DNA from: Robertkochia aurantiaca
GTDB taxonomy: Bacteria > Bacteroidota > Bacteroidia > Flavobacteriales > Flavobacteriaceae
Direction of reading: 5' to 3'
NCBI RefSeq assembly: GCF_020166495.1
Contig: NZ_JAINZS010000004.1
Coordinates: 434,001 to 498,000 of the forward strand
Length of the DNA: 64,000 nucleotides
Made by a program: the position numbers and the translations under genes. Every line of letters begins with the position of its first letter. The stretch's first letter is position 1. The notes below the pieces were generated by a model. It was not told where the DNA came from. It ran no database searches and saw only the letters and a program-made list of their open reading frames with translations. Of the stretch, positions 36,059 through 46,000 are shown in pieces.

Positions 36059-38707
36059 TCAATGTTCTCCCGGATCATAACCCACAGGTGCTGTCAGTAA
36101 CGAATCTTGTGTCGCTCCGACAACCTCCCATTCAGACAGGTTAAAAATGTTGCTGCTCTGCAATATTCCTGCCTTACGTCTTGCTCTGCCATCCTGAAAA
36201 TCCCATAGAGTACCGGTTCCGTCTGTTCCCGGTTGTCCGAATATATCCACGCGGTTTCCATTGCCGTCTATCAGCTCAATACTGTCATCACCGTTAGAAT
36301 CTGCAGGACCTCCCGCATCGCCTTCGATATCGGGGCTGAAGCCATAGATCATTTCGAACTCGACAGCATTTGCAGCAATGACCACGGTCTCCTTTGGTTG
36401 TATATAACCCGACAATCTTATGACGCTCGAAGAAGTATACGAGCTATTCGCATTGGTATATCTTCTGAGCTCCCAGCGATCAAGACGAACACCCTTTTCT
36501 GACGCATTATATAATTCCAGGAATCTTCCGTTTGACCCGGATATGGTATTAGCCGGATCGGCGATCTCAGAAATCAAAACCGATGAACTAGTGCGTACCA
36601 TACTGCAATCAACAGGTGGATCAGCAAAGTTCAGGTCATTCATGTTTCTAAGGTGAAGAAGATCATTCATGTAAATACCGCTAACATTTCCTGATCCTTC
36701 AGGGAAGCTCTGATCAGCAAAATTCGCCTGTTCAGGTACAAATAATGCCAGGCTATTGTAGCAATCTTCTACAGAGTTTGAACTCACGGGAAGTAATATA
36801 TCCACAGCTGCAACACCGGTGATCGTTATTAATTCTCCCTCCTGCAAAGACCCTAACGAATCTTCCAAAGTCAGTGATCTCGGTTGAAAATCAACGAACC
36901 CTGAGCCCGCACTTATCCTGTCAATGGGAATTTCGTACAGATGAATTAATCCTCCGGTTTCATCAATTCTTACGTTCAGAAGGGCCAGCTTAATTTCTGA
37001 ATCCTGTGCGATGCTATGAGCCTCATTAAAATGTACCAAAACGGGCTTTGTTCCCACTTGCATCATCATCATTTCCTGAGGAAAGTGACCTGAAACATAA
37101 TCAGAGGTCACCACGCCCTCAATGACGATATTTTCAGTGATCCTGTCGGCTCCCACCAGCTCATCTAACTGTTCGCCACTGATTGATCCGGCTCTTTCAA
37201 ATATATCACAGGTTTTGTTTGTCAGGCCTGAAAAATCACCTGTATTACGAACTCTTAAACCTATACCTTCCTCTGACCTGACCACTATACCCAAAACATT
37301 GCCGTGCAGATCAGGTACGGGCTCGTTCGATCCGCTAAAACCGTTTTCTATGATTACGGGCATTAAATCTCCTTTACAATCTGCCAACATCAGAGTGCTT
37401 TGTTGTTCAAATAACACGGTCTGAAAGGTCTCAAAATGCACATTTTTCAACATGGCCAGAGTACCGGCATGTTCTTCAGAGATCTGGTCGATCTCCAGTT
37501 GTTTCACGGTGACCGAATCAGTTTTATCACTGGTGTAGAAATTTCTGTAGTGCCTGGCTTCAGGCAACATCTCATACGCAGAATCTGAGGCATCCCTGTA
37601 TCCAATTTGTAGTTCCTGATGCTCTTCGTATAACCATAAGTCATCTCCGGACACAACCATGGTTTCACCGGTTTTGAACTCTTTTGATCCTGTCCCACCC
37701 CTCTCGAGATTTAATCTGATACCCGAATTCTCTTCCTGCATATATACCCTATCAGGAAAATTGCCGAAATGATCAGTTGCTGTTACCGTAGCTTTGAAAA
37801 CCATCCCATTCAAACTTAAAGGAGTCCCCTGGTAAAGCGACCTGATTTCTGCAAGGGATGTATTAACAGCAGGAGGCGAACAGGCATAAGCAAAATTATC
37901 ACATCGCTTTCCTGCCAATTGAATGTCAGACTCCTGATTGATTTTTAAAAAGTAACCCCTGGAATCCCTTTTCAAAATGCCGTTAACTGAAAAACTGCCT
38001 GTTGGCGGAACAGCATTAAAAAATTCAGCGTATCCACTGCTTTCCAGGGGAAGAACAGCTCCATGACAATCGAGCAGCTTTAAACGGGTTTGCTCTTTTT
38101 CAACAGCAAAACTGCGGCAGAGATCTTCAGGTGCCAATTCTGCTTTTTCGATTTGTATCCAGGTATTTAGATAGGTATCAGATAAACGGGTAATTTCCAC
38201 CTTTTCAGGAGCCAGATCGATAACAGGGTCACAAGAGAGTACCAGGTGTTTGTCAATGGCGGCAGCAGGCAGTCTTCCGACAGACGGCTGTCCGAAAAAG
38301 TGGGTAATCCCACCCACCTCAAGGGCACCATACCGTTTATCAATGTAAAGGTCTTTCATGTTTATCCAGATTCGTGAGCCCTTCGGATATCGCAGATGCA
38401 GATCGGGCAGGTCCAGCTTTATAAGTATCCCCGCTGTCTCGCCTCCTGAGTTATCCTGCATATACAATTCCCCGAAGTGATTCCCCGCAGCATCATCGGA
38501 AACAACCACCCCACTCAGCACCATATCCTCCATTATTCGTTCCGGACCTTCCTGATAGTCTTTTTCCAATAGCTGTAAAACACCGGTAACGGCATACTCC
38601 CCAACATCGCATGCAAAAAGGGGTTGATAGTCATCGGTTTTAATACACGAGCACAAAACAGAAAAAACAATAACAGTTAAGACCGGTTTCAGACAATGCT
38701 TCATCAC
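36059..38707 (-). CDS. DUF5689 and lamin-tail-domain lipoprotein
   Basis: An 882-residue exported lipoprotein (lipobox ending at C21 in VLCSC, then IKTDDY). It contains three DUF5689-like, OB-fold-like repeats beginning near residues 55, 285 and 510; each has a GVV(V/T)SD or GMVFKATVT strand followed by an MQDNSG or MQEENSG segment. A lamin-tail domain spans about 715-880 (LISEIADP, FLELYNAS, IELIDGNGNRVDIFG). LTD and OB folds occur in secreted nucleases and nucleic-acid or surface-binding proteins. Its start codon overlaps the stop of the upstream TonB receptor by one base, so it is the lipoprotein partner of that receptor. Confidence 0.82.
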   Translation of the reverse strand: MMKHCLKPVLTVIVFSVLCSCIKTDDYQPLFACDVGEYAVTGVLQLLEKDYQEGPERIMEDMVLSGVVVSDDAAGNHFGELYMQDNSGGETAGILIKLDLPDLHLRYPKGSRIWINMKDLYIDKRYGALEVGGITHFFGQPSVGRLPAAAIDKHLVLSCDPVIDLAPEKVEITRLSDTYLNTWIQIEKAELAPEDLCRSFAVEKEQTRLKLLDCHGAVLPLESSGYAEFFNAVPPTGSFSVNGILKRDSRGYFLKINQESDIQLAGKRCDNFAYACSPPAVNTSLAEIRSLYQGTPLSLNGMVFKATVTATDHFGNFPDRVYMQEENSGIRLNLERGGTGSKEFKTGETMVVSGDDLWLYEEHQELQIGYRDASDSAYEMLPEARHYRNFYTSDKTDSVTVKQLEIDQISEEHAGTLAMLKNVHFETFQTVLFEQQSTLMLADCKGDLMPVIIENGFSGSNEPVPDLHGNVLGIVVRSEEGIGLRVRNTGDFSGLTNKTCDIFERAGSISGEQLDELVGADRITENIVIEGVVTSDYVSGHFPQEMMMMQVGTKPVLVHFNEAHSIAQDSEIKLALLNVRIDETGGLIHLYEIPIDRISAGSGFVDFQPRSLTLEDSLGSLQEGELITITGVAAVDILLPVSSNSVEDCYNSLALFVPEQANFADQSFPEGSGNVSGIYMNDLLHLRNMNDLNFADPPVDCSMVRTSSSVLISEIADPANTISGSNGRFLELYNASEKGVRLDRWELRRYTNANSSYTSSSVIRLSGYIQPKETVVIAANAVEFEMIYGFSPDIEGDAGGPADSNGDDSIELIDGNGNRVDIFGQPGTDGTGTLWDFQDGRARRKAGILQSSNIFNLSEWEVVGATQDSLLTAPVGYDPGEH

Positions 38708-41436
38708 TATTGTAGATTCAGGCTAAGATTTATAAAGAATGTTCTGCCGTAGCCCCGCCAATATTTATTACCGAACCGGGGTAAGCCGGTCAATTCATCT
38801 GACCGGAACTGAGCATAGTTCCCGTTTCTGTTTTGTTCAAATCCACCGGTAAAATACATCTGGTCAAACAGATTATTTATACCAATGAACAAACTGAGAT
38901 AAGCAGAACCCATAAGCCATGACTTTCCACCTGTCAGATTAAGTAAATAGGCAGACGGTAATTTTTCCTGAATCAATGCATTCTGCAGCTGCAAGGAAGA
39001 TACCTGCTCTGTATTTCCACTCTCAGGGTTAATAAGAAAGGCTGAGGTTCTGCGATTATAGGAGATCGCCACATAATTATCTTCCAGCAGATTCGCCGTC
39101 GCGGCGAACCACCAGTAGTCGGGAGACCTGTATTCAAGGCCGGCTGAAAAAGCCTTTTGCGGACCGGAGGAAACCCGGTAACCGGTAATAGCTGCGGTAC
39201 CCAGAGATGCAAATCCTAGGTCATTGATAGACTCTGAAGAATCTTCACCGGGATCAAAATTCACAGCCACCTCCGGATCGCTTGTATAGCGATAGTCACC
39301 GTACCCTATCACCGCAGAGCATGATAAAGAGGAAGTGATCTGATATGATGCAGACCATTCCATACCGAGGTGTCGCTGACCTATACCGGTCACTACCTCC
39401 TGCACAAAATCGCTCCCCATCCCACTGTCCATATAGAAATAGTTGATAGCTCTGTGATCTGTGAGATTCGCACCATAAAAAGAGAACTTAGCGGTAAGAT
39501 TTTCAAGCCTCAGGTAGTAATTAAGATCGATATAGGATACTTTTTCGAGTTCCGGCCCATCGACGATACGATCGTTTTCACGTACATTCACATAAAGGTC
39601 GGTTATGGGCGGGGGATCGTTTAAAACAGCCAGATTCACGTCAAATATATGCCGTCCTGTATACTTAAACCGTACTCCTGCCTTATATCCGGAAAAACCC
39701 ATTTCCTGTTTTTCACCTTCACCAAATGAATCGTCAGGATATTTTTCATTTAAAAACATTCCCGTTCTCCGGTAGCTCGCAAGTCCGTATTTCCCGGCCA
39801 TATAGGCCTCAAATTGATTGCCTTTGTAATACACCTGAAGAAAGGAGTGCCCTTGTTTATAGCCGATCTGATAGTGATACCCGAAAATATCGTCAAGATA
39901 TTTTACATCAGACCCGTTCAGGTCATTACGACTTCCGCTGAACGGGTCAGAATCTGAGTGATACTCAGCACCCAGCAGATCGTTGATACGGGCATGTTGA
40001 TCGTAGTTGTTGTTTCCAAGAATGATACCCCCTTCGAAATGAACCAATTTCCAGGGCCTGAAGAGAAAGCCGGTAAATGCCTTAATGTTATTGACCAGCG
40101 TACGATCGTCATAAATCATATAAGCTGCCTCTCCCTGTTTGTTTAAGTTTACCTGATAGAGAGAGGCCCAATCAATCTGAGGGGATTCCATCAGTGCGTT
40201 TCTCGCTAAATCAGCTGCTTCGAAATTTGCACCGGAGAACGCACTCAGATAAAAGCCCGGCATATACCTGTAATAAACAGGGTCAGGATTAGGAGCATTG
40301 TAATAACCTAACCGTTCACGATCCCGTGATCCGAATGTATAACTTACAGCAGAGCGCAGTTCAAAACCAGCTTTAACATATGTATAATTAAACTGAAAAA
40401 AAGGCTGTTTATATCTTCTCATACGGCTGCTTCTGATCTCGCCATCATGCAAACCCCAATAAGGATTATAGCGTCGTCCGAATAAGTCTATGCTCTCTTT
40501 TGTGAGCGATGCAGAGCCTCCCCTTTTTACCGGGGTGTACCATCCCAGAAGGGTGAATGTGTGCCGCTTCAGGCGAATCTCAGTCTGAGCAAAAAAAGCA
40601 TGCGCATTGTAAGGCGTGCCGTCAACATAGCCCTGTTCTGCCCATCTCTTCGAGGCGGAAACAGTTTGAAACCAGGTTCCCTTTTCGTTTGCATGAGTAT
40701 AGGTCAGGGCGATTCTGCCCAAATAGGTTCTATTGGCCGCAGAGGATGTCAGTCTGAGACCCGGACGTTGTTTTGAAGATCGGGTATCGATCGAGCTACT
40801 GCCTGTAAGTCCTCCAAATGTAAATGGTACATATTGCAGTCCGGGGGAATTCTCCCGCACACGGAAAACATCGTTCAATCCGCCCATTATATTCCATTCA
40901 GGACTTCCCCATAACAGATCGTTCAAAGGCAGCCCGTTCAGATTCAAAAGAGTATGTTTTCGATCCAGCCCCTTCACCCTGTAAAATGCCTGGGAAAAAT
41001 CAAAAGCAGCTCTGCGGGTAAATACATCATCATTGGCATTAAGCATGAGTATATTGCCACTTACATCCTGTTCTGTAAGCTCTGCTTCACTGAGGGTAAT
41101 GATCTCCGGTGATGCTAAATCAACCTTTAAAGGGGTTAGCAGTACCGGGCCCAGATCTGTGATCTCTGATTCATTGACCTGAGCAGATAATCGTAAGGTT
41201 TCATACCCCTCTGCTTCAACTGTGAGCACATAGGTTCCCCCGCTTAGCTGATTAATTTGAAAATAACCCCGCTGATCAACAAAAGATGAAACCATTGATC
41301 CCTCCAATTGCAACACGGCGAATGAAACAGGTCGATGGTCAAATTCACTTAGCACCTGACCTGCTATTAAAGCATTCTGAGCGAAACAGCAGCCTCCGGC
41401 AATAAAAAGAGATATTGAAGAAAATAAACGAAACAT
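38707..41436 (-). CDS. TonB-dependent receptor paired with the DUF5689/LTD lipoprotein
   Basis: A 909-residue outer-membrane receptor: signal peptide to about 19, CarboxypepD_reg-like domain at about 22-105 (AGQVLSEFDHRPVSFAVLQL), a divergent plug at about 115-230 (LLNLNGLPLNDLLWGSPEW), and a barrel ending FFINLSLNLQ. The plug lacks the typical RGxxS and VEVLRGP wording seen in the window's other receptors. It is translationally coupled to the lipoprotein gene and divergent from a secreted endonuclease/exonuclease/phosphatase gene 47 bases away. Probable ligand: a nucleic acid or phosphoester compound, by context only. Confidence 0.85.
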   Translation of the reverse strand: MFRLFSSISLFIAGGCCFAQNALIAGQVLSEFDHRPVSFAVLQLEGSMVSSFVDQRGYFQINQLSGGTYVLTVEAEGYETLRLSAQVNESEITDLGPVLLTPLKVDLASPEIITLSEAELTEQDVSGNILMLNANDDVFTRRAAFDFSQAFYRVKGLDRKHTLLNLNGLPLNDLLWGSPEWNIMGGLNDVFRVRENSPGLQYVPFTFGGLTGSSSIDTRSSKQRPGLRLTSSAANRTYLGRIALTYTHANEKGTWFQTVSASKRWAEQGYVDGTPYNAHAFFAQTEIRLKRHTFTLLGWYTPVKRGGSASLTKESIDLFGRRYNPYWGLHDGEIRSSRMRRYKQPFFQFNYTYVKAGFELRSAVSYTFGSRDRERLGYYNAPNPDPVYYRYMPGFYLSAFSGANFEAADLARNALMESPQIDWASLYQVNLNKQGEAAYMIYDDRTLVNNIKAFTGFLFRPWKLVHFEGGIILGNNNYDQHARINDLLGAEYHSDSDPFSGSRNDLNGSDVKYLDDIFGYHYQIGYKQGHSFLQVYYKGNQFEAYMAGKYGLASYRRTGMFLNEKYPDDSFGEGEKQEMGFSGYKAGVRFKYTGRHIFDVNLAVLNDPPPITDLYVNVRENDRIVDGPELEKVSYIDLNYYLRLENLTAKFSFYGANLTDHRAINYFYMDSGMGSDFVQEVVTGIGQRHLGMEWSASYQITSSLSCSAVIGYGDYRYTSDPEVAVNFDPGEDSSESINDLGFASLGTAAITGYRVSSGPQKAFSAGLEYRSPDYWWFAATANLLEDNYVAISYNRRTSAFLINPESGNTEQVSSLQLQNALIQEKLPSAYLLNLTGGKSWLMGSAYLSLFIGINNLFDQMYFTGGFEQNRNGNYAQFRSDELTGLPRFGNKYWRGYGRTFFINLSLNLQ

Positions 41437-41471
41437 TTTACTATTTTACTGTATTAATGTAGTTTATTTTC

Positions 41472-41479
41472 TATATTAG
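41472..41479 (+). promoter_or_regulatory. Possible promoter element before the phosphoesterase gene
   Basis: TATATTAG fits TAnnTTTG with one change and ends four bases before the ATG at 41484 (AAAG between). The 47-base intergenic region must also hold the promoter of the divergent TonB receptor. Confidence 0.3.
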
Positions 41480-41483
41480 AAAG

Positions 41484-42578
41484 ATGAAATGGGATGTTAT
41501 TTCGATGAAAAGTATTTATTTATCGCTTTTATTCGGTTTTACAGTGACCTGCTTACCCGCTCAAACAGTCAGGGAATACCAACCTTACCTCTTTGTATTT
41601 TATAACCTTGAAAATCTTTTTGACACGAAAGATGATCCTGAAACAAAAGATGACGAAAGAACACCGCAGGGGAGATACCGATGGTCTGAGAAAAAATATC
41701 TCACCAAACTGCATGCGATTGCCGATGCCCTCATGAAATTGGGAAAACAAAAGGAACAGATGCCATCTCTTATTGGCCTTGCAGAGATAGAAAACAGAAA
41801 AGTACTGGAAGATCTTACCACTCTGACCGATCTTTCTGCATATAATTATAAGATCATACAGTTCGATTCTCCCGACGAAAGGGGAATAGATGTCGCCTTG
41901 TTATATCAGCCTGATCATTTTATTGTGAACAACAGTGTACCGGCCAGACAGCTCATGCATAATGAATACGGATATATTGATGAAACCCGCGATCAGCTTG
42001 TCGTCACCGGTTACCTGTCAGGTACGCTTTTAGCTATTGTTGTGGTGCACTGGCCTTCCAGAAGCGGCGGAAGACAACGCAGCAATGCCATGAGAAACCA
42101 GGCAGCCTTTCGAACCAGTGGTATAGTTGATTCCCTCAGGCTCAGGCATGATCAAATTCCTGTTATCGTAACCGGTGACTTCAATGATAACCCGAAAGAC
42201 AACAGCCTGGCGGTTATTTCCGTTTGTGACAAAGTAAGGGCACAAAAGTCAGATAAATTATACAACTTGATGTGTGCCCTGTATAACAAAGGAATTGGCA
42301 GCATCGGCTACAGAGACCAGTGGCATCTTTTCGATCAGTTCCTCGTCTCTCATAATATGATCACAGGAAGTGGCGATTTTCTTTATTGGAAAGCAGGGGT
42401 ATTTAACGATATGTCCCTTCAGCAATCTGCAGGCCGCTACAGATCATACCCGAAGCGGTCATACTCCGGTGGGAGATTCACCGCCGGATACAGCGATCAC
42501 TTTCCAATTTATATGTTTCTATTGAAGCCTGTCTCAGGAGAGCCAGATGTCGTAAGGAATACGCAGCAGGATCAATAA
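41484..42578 (+). CDS. Secreted endonuclease/exonuclease/phosphatase family protein
   Basis: A 364-residue protein with a signal peptide (cleavage near LPAQ, residue 27). The fold's catalytic residues are visible: FYNLENLFD (Asn), GLAEIENRKVL (Glu), VVVHWPSRSGG (His), VTGDFNDNP (Asp and Asn) and GYSDHFPIYMF (Asp-His). These metal-dependent enzymes cut phosphodiester bonds in DNA, RNA, phospholipids or inositol phosphates. The start could also be the ATG at 41505. Divergence from the receptor/DUF5689 pair suggests one extracellular scavenging locus. The last 45 bases overlap the converging cytochrome-b-like gene. Confidence 0.85.
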   Translation: MKWDVISMKSIYLSLLFGFTVTCLPAQTVREYQPYLFVFYNLENLFDTKDDPETKDDERTPQGRYRWSEKKYLTKLHAIADALMKLGKQKEQMPSLIGLAEIENRKVLEDLTTLTDLSAYNYKIIQFDSPDERGIDVALLYQPDHFIVNNSVPARQLMHNEYGYIDETRDQLVVTGYLSGTLLAIVVVHWPSRSGGRQRSNAMRNQAAFRTSGIVDSLRLRHDQIPVIVTGDFNDNPKDNSLAVISVCDKVRAQKSDKLYNLMCALYNKGIGSIGYRDQWHLFDQFLVSHNMITGSGDFLYWKAGVFNDMSLQQSAGRYRSYPKRSYSGGRFTAGYSDHFPIYMFLLKPVSGEPDVVRNTQQDQ

Positions 42579-42968
42579 GAGACCAATACCGTAGAATAAC
42601 CCGATACGGGCAAATTTCTTTTTGGAGGTCAGTGCCTTCTTATGCTTGCTCCAGCCAATGGTTATCAGGGCCACTGCAATGATATTGGTAAGGGGATGTT
42701 CCAGTAACAGCAGTCTGAGCAGACTATTACCCATCACCTCTCCGGTTCCCCAGGCGTTCAGGTTTGGGGTCACGAAATACAAAATCAGACCGATTACCAG
42801 CTGAATATGAGTGAAAATCAATGCGAAAAGACTAATTCTTAAGTCTTTTGCAAGGCTGAATTCCTTGTTTTTAAAATACCCGACTGCCGCATTTAATACA
42901 GCGATTATGAGTACAAAAAGTGTGAAATAAGCCCAGTATGAGTGAAGTACTTTGATGGTTGAATACAT
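42534..42968 (-). CDS. Small four-helix membrane protein (cytochrome-b-like)
   Basis: A 144-residue inner-membrane protein with four hydrophobic segments and histidines placed near membrane edges (VLHSYWAY, LIFTHIQLVIGLILY, LLLLEHPLTNIIAV, GWSKHKKAL), which suits haem coordination. Related flavobacterial proteins are labelled cytochrome B; I have no proof of haem binding. The ATG at 42968 fits the first helix; the frame extends to 42992 without added likeness. The last 15 codons overlap the 3' end of the converging phosphoesterase gene; the end of helix four (LLILLRIPYDIW) lies in the overlap. Confidence 0.75.
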   Translation of the reverse strand: MYSTIKVLHSYWAYFTLFVLIIAVLNAAVGYFKNKEFSLAKDLRISLFALIFTHIQLVIGLILYFVTPNLNAWGTGEVMGNSLLRLLLLEHPLTNIIAVALITIGWSKHKKALTSKKKFARIGLFYGIGLLLILLRIPYDIWLS

Positions 42969-42989
42969 ATCTTGAGAAATTAAGAAATT

Positions 42990-42997
42990 CAAATGTA
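42990..42997 (-). promoter_or_regulatory. Probable promoter of the cytochrome-b-like gene
   Basis: Minus strand reads TACATTTG (exact TAnnTTTG), 21 bases before the ATG at 42968. The 15 bases CAAATGTAATAAAAT on the plus strand are identical to those at the bioB promoter (4345-4359). Confidence 0.5.
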
Positions 42998-43012
42998 ATA
43001 AAATTCTAACAT

Positions 43013-43040
43013 AAAAAACCCCGCACCAGGCGGGGTTTCT
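43013..43040 (-). terminator. Terminator of the Oar-like receptor gene
   Basis: AAACCCCG and CGGGGTTT pair across a seven-base loop; on the minus strand the stem is followed by six U residues. It begins 18 bases after the receptor stop. Confidence 0.85.
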
Positions 43041-43057
43041 TGTAACTATATTTCAGA

Positions 43058-46000
43058 TCAGTTAAATAAGTAACGTACTCCGAATTGAATCTGCCATCTT
43101 GAGCTTTGAATCCCTGCATCATCCAGCTGAATGATACGATCAGGCAGGCTTGGATTAAAGGTGAACTCAGGATCCGGACCACCTTGTTCTGTAGTGATCA
43201 ATCCAACCTCTCCAAATCCAGGCACAAATTTCTTCTTACCCCAATCTTTATTGATCAGATTGGTGAAGTTGAAGATATCTGCTGAAAGCTGGAGGGTATG
43301 CGATTTCTGTCCGATGTTCAGGGTGAAATCCTGAAGCACTTTCAGGTCAATGATATTGCTCCATGGCCCCCATTCACCGTTACGCTCGGCATACTGACCT
43401 CTGCGGCCTCTCAGGTATTCATTCCCCTCGATAAAGGCATCCAGAGCCTCCCACTGCTCCTGAGCTGTGGTTACGGTAGCACCATTATCGAATGAGGTGT
43501 CGATCAGGTTGATCTCATCCTGGCTGGCAGGTACATAGATCAGCGCATTATCTCTTGAATCGTCGTTCAACAGGTCACGCCCTTCATTATAGATGTATGT
43601 GATCGGTTGAGACTGTGATCCTTCATAAAACAGACCAATGGTGGTCTTCACATTTTCATTCCAGTTCAATGCGTATGAAACATTGGCGATCACACGACTT
43701 CCCTGAGCAAAATCAGAACGGGTGGTTGGAAGATTCGAGTTTTTACCATTAACCGTCTGGATATTTCTCCATTGAGAACTGTTCTGTGAAGAAGTTCCGT
43801 CGAAGATAGCACGTGCATCTCCGTAGGTATAGGAAACACTACCACCGAACCCGTTACTGAATGGCTTGGTAAGCGTAAAGGTGGTGTTCCAGCTATAGCC
43901 TTCACTGGTATTCGAAAGCAGGTAAATACCTCCGTATGTAGGATCGATAAGATCGAATCTGTTGTAGAACGGTCGATTATCAGCCCCGTTTAGAGTACCT
44001 ACAGGCCCCTTGATGTTTAGGTTCTCGTAATAAACGGCATTGATGTTGTCGTTCCAGATCCCCTCAGCTGTAAAAACAAGATCCCAGATCGGAAGTTTCT
44101 GATCGATCGCCAGGTTGGTTTTAAAAACCTGTGGCAACATAAAGTCTGAAGCGATAAGGTCGATATTTCCACCTGTTCCCCCTGAACCGGGCTCTACATT
44201 TACGGGCTGGTCATTAACATCAGGGTTGAAGCTGTCTACATCGGTATTAAATGAAGCGGCAAATCCACTGGTTATACCGTTGTTATTATAAGCTCCTCCT
44301 GGCCATACCAGAGGAAGTCTTGAAGTAAAGATACCGAACCCTCCACGTACCTGGGTGGTACGGTTTCCGAACACGTCCCAGTTAAATCCTGCACGAGGCG
44401 ATACGTGAATGATGGTGCTTACCGGCTGACCGACTCTTGCACCCTGCAGGTCTTTCCCCTGAGCCTCGAGCAGATCTACCGTACGATTGTTAAAATCATT
44501 GTTTACCGGTCCTTGATCCCAGAAAGGAGTATCAAAACGAATACCCGCCGATACCCTTAAATTATCACTTACCTGCACCTGGTCCTGTACATAGAATCCT
44601 AATTGGAAAATTGAGAATTCTGCAGCACCGGCAGAGGCATCACCTACTGTACCGTCACCTACGAGTGAATAACCGTGCTGATAGAAATCGAGTGCATCAG
44701 GATCGTTATTTATGAATCCCTGTACACTGGTATAGGTATAGTCTCCGTAGTTGAAAGGGAAGAACAGGTTTTTCGAATTTGAATACTCATTGTGGGTACC
44801 CAGTGTGATGGTATGTCTTCCTTTATAGATCTCGAAGTTATTGGTAAAGGTAAAAATATCCTGGTCAAGCAGGTTCGCCGTAGAGAAAGGCTCAGACCCC
44901 AGGCTGATGAATCCTTCACCGTCGAAGATATCAACCGTTGGGAAAGGCTGCCCTGAAGGATCCCGGTCATCACGAACCTGGGTGTATCCCATGATCAGGC
45001 TGTTTGAATATTTATTACCAGAGTAGTTCCACTCTATCGAGGTAGAATTGGTCTTTGAAATAAATTCTTCTGATCCGTTGATAAAACCGATATTGGAATT
45101 CCCTGAACTTCTCGCTTCCAGGTTATCTGCTCCCACATAACTGTGTTTGAACATCAGTTTATTACGATCATTAATGTTCCAGTCGATACGGGCAGTGATT
45201 TTATCACTGACCAAAGTACGGGTATTGTCTGCATAACCACCCGGATCATATCCGTAAGTGTTTATAAGGAACTGACGAAGGTTTTCAAGCTCGGCAGCCC
45301 CGCTGTCTCCCCTGTAATTGGAAAGATTGAAGGGTTGAGGAGTCTCATCATCCTGACGCTCGTAGTTCACGAAGAAGAACAATTTGTCTTCGATGATCGG
45401 TCCGCCCAGGCGGAAACCATATGTCTGAGCTGAAAAGTCACTCAGCCTTTCACGGGTTTCACCCTCTCCGACAAGCGAAGGCGGGGTCTTACCAGCCAGC
45501 GATTCATTACGCAGGAAATAATAGGCAGACCCTTCAAAATTGTTATCTCCAGATCGGGTAATGGCACTGATCGCACCTCCTGAGAATCCGGAAATTTTCA
45601 CGTCGAAAGGCGCAAGCTGCACCTGAAATGATTCGATCGCATCCACAGAAAACGGGTTTACCCCGGTTTGTCCTCCGTTGGTACCTGAACCTGCAAGTCC
45701 GAACACATCGTTATTCACCGCACCATCAATATAGATCGCATTGTAACGGTTGTTCTGACCACCTACTGAAATAGAGAATCCGTCGTTACCTTCAGTAATA
45801 GACGCCTGAGGAGTTACCCTCACAAAGTCAGCGATCGATCTTGAGGCAGCCGGAATGGTCTGCACCTCTCTGTTGGTAATGGTGGTTTCTGCACCTGTTT
45901 TGTTGGCACTGAAAATACCGGTAGAAGTCCCGGTTACAACAACCTCATCAAGCTCAGTGGCAGATTCCTGCAATTGCGCGTTGATTCTTTCTGTCTGCCC

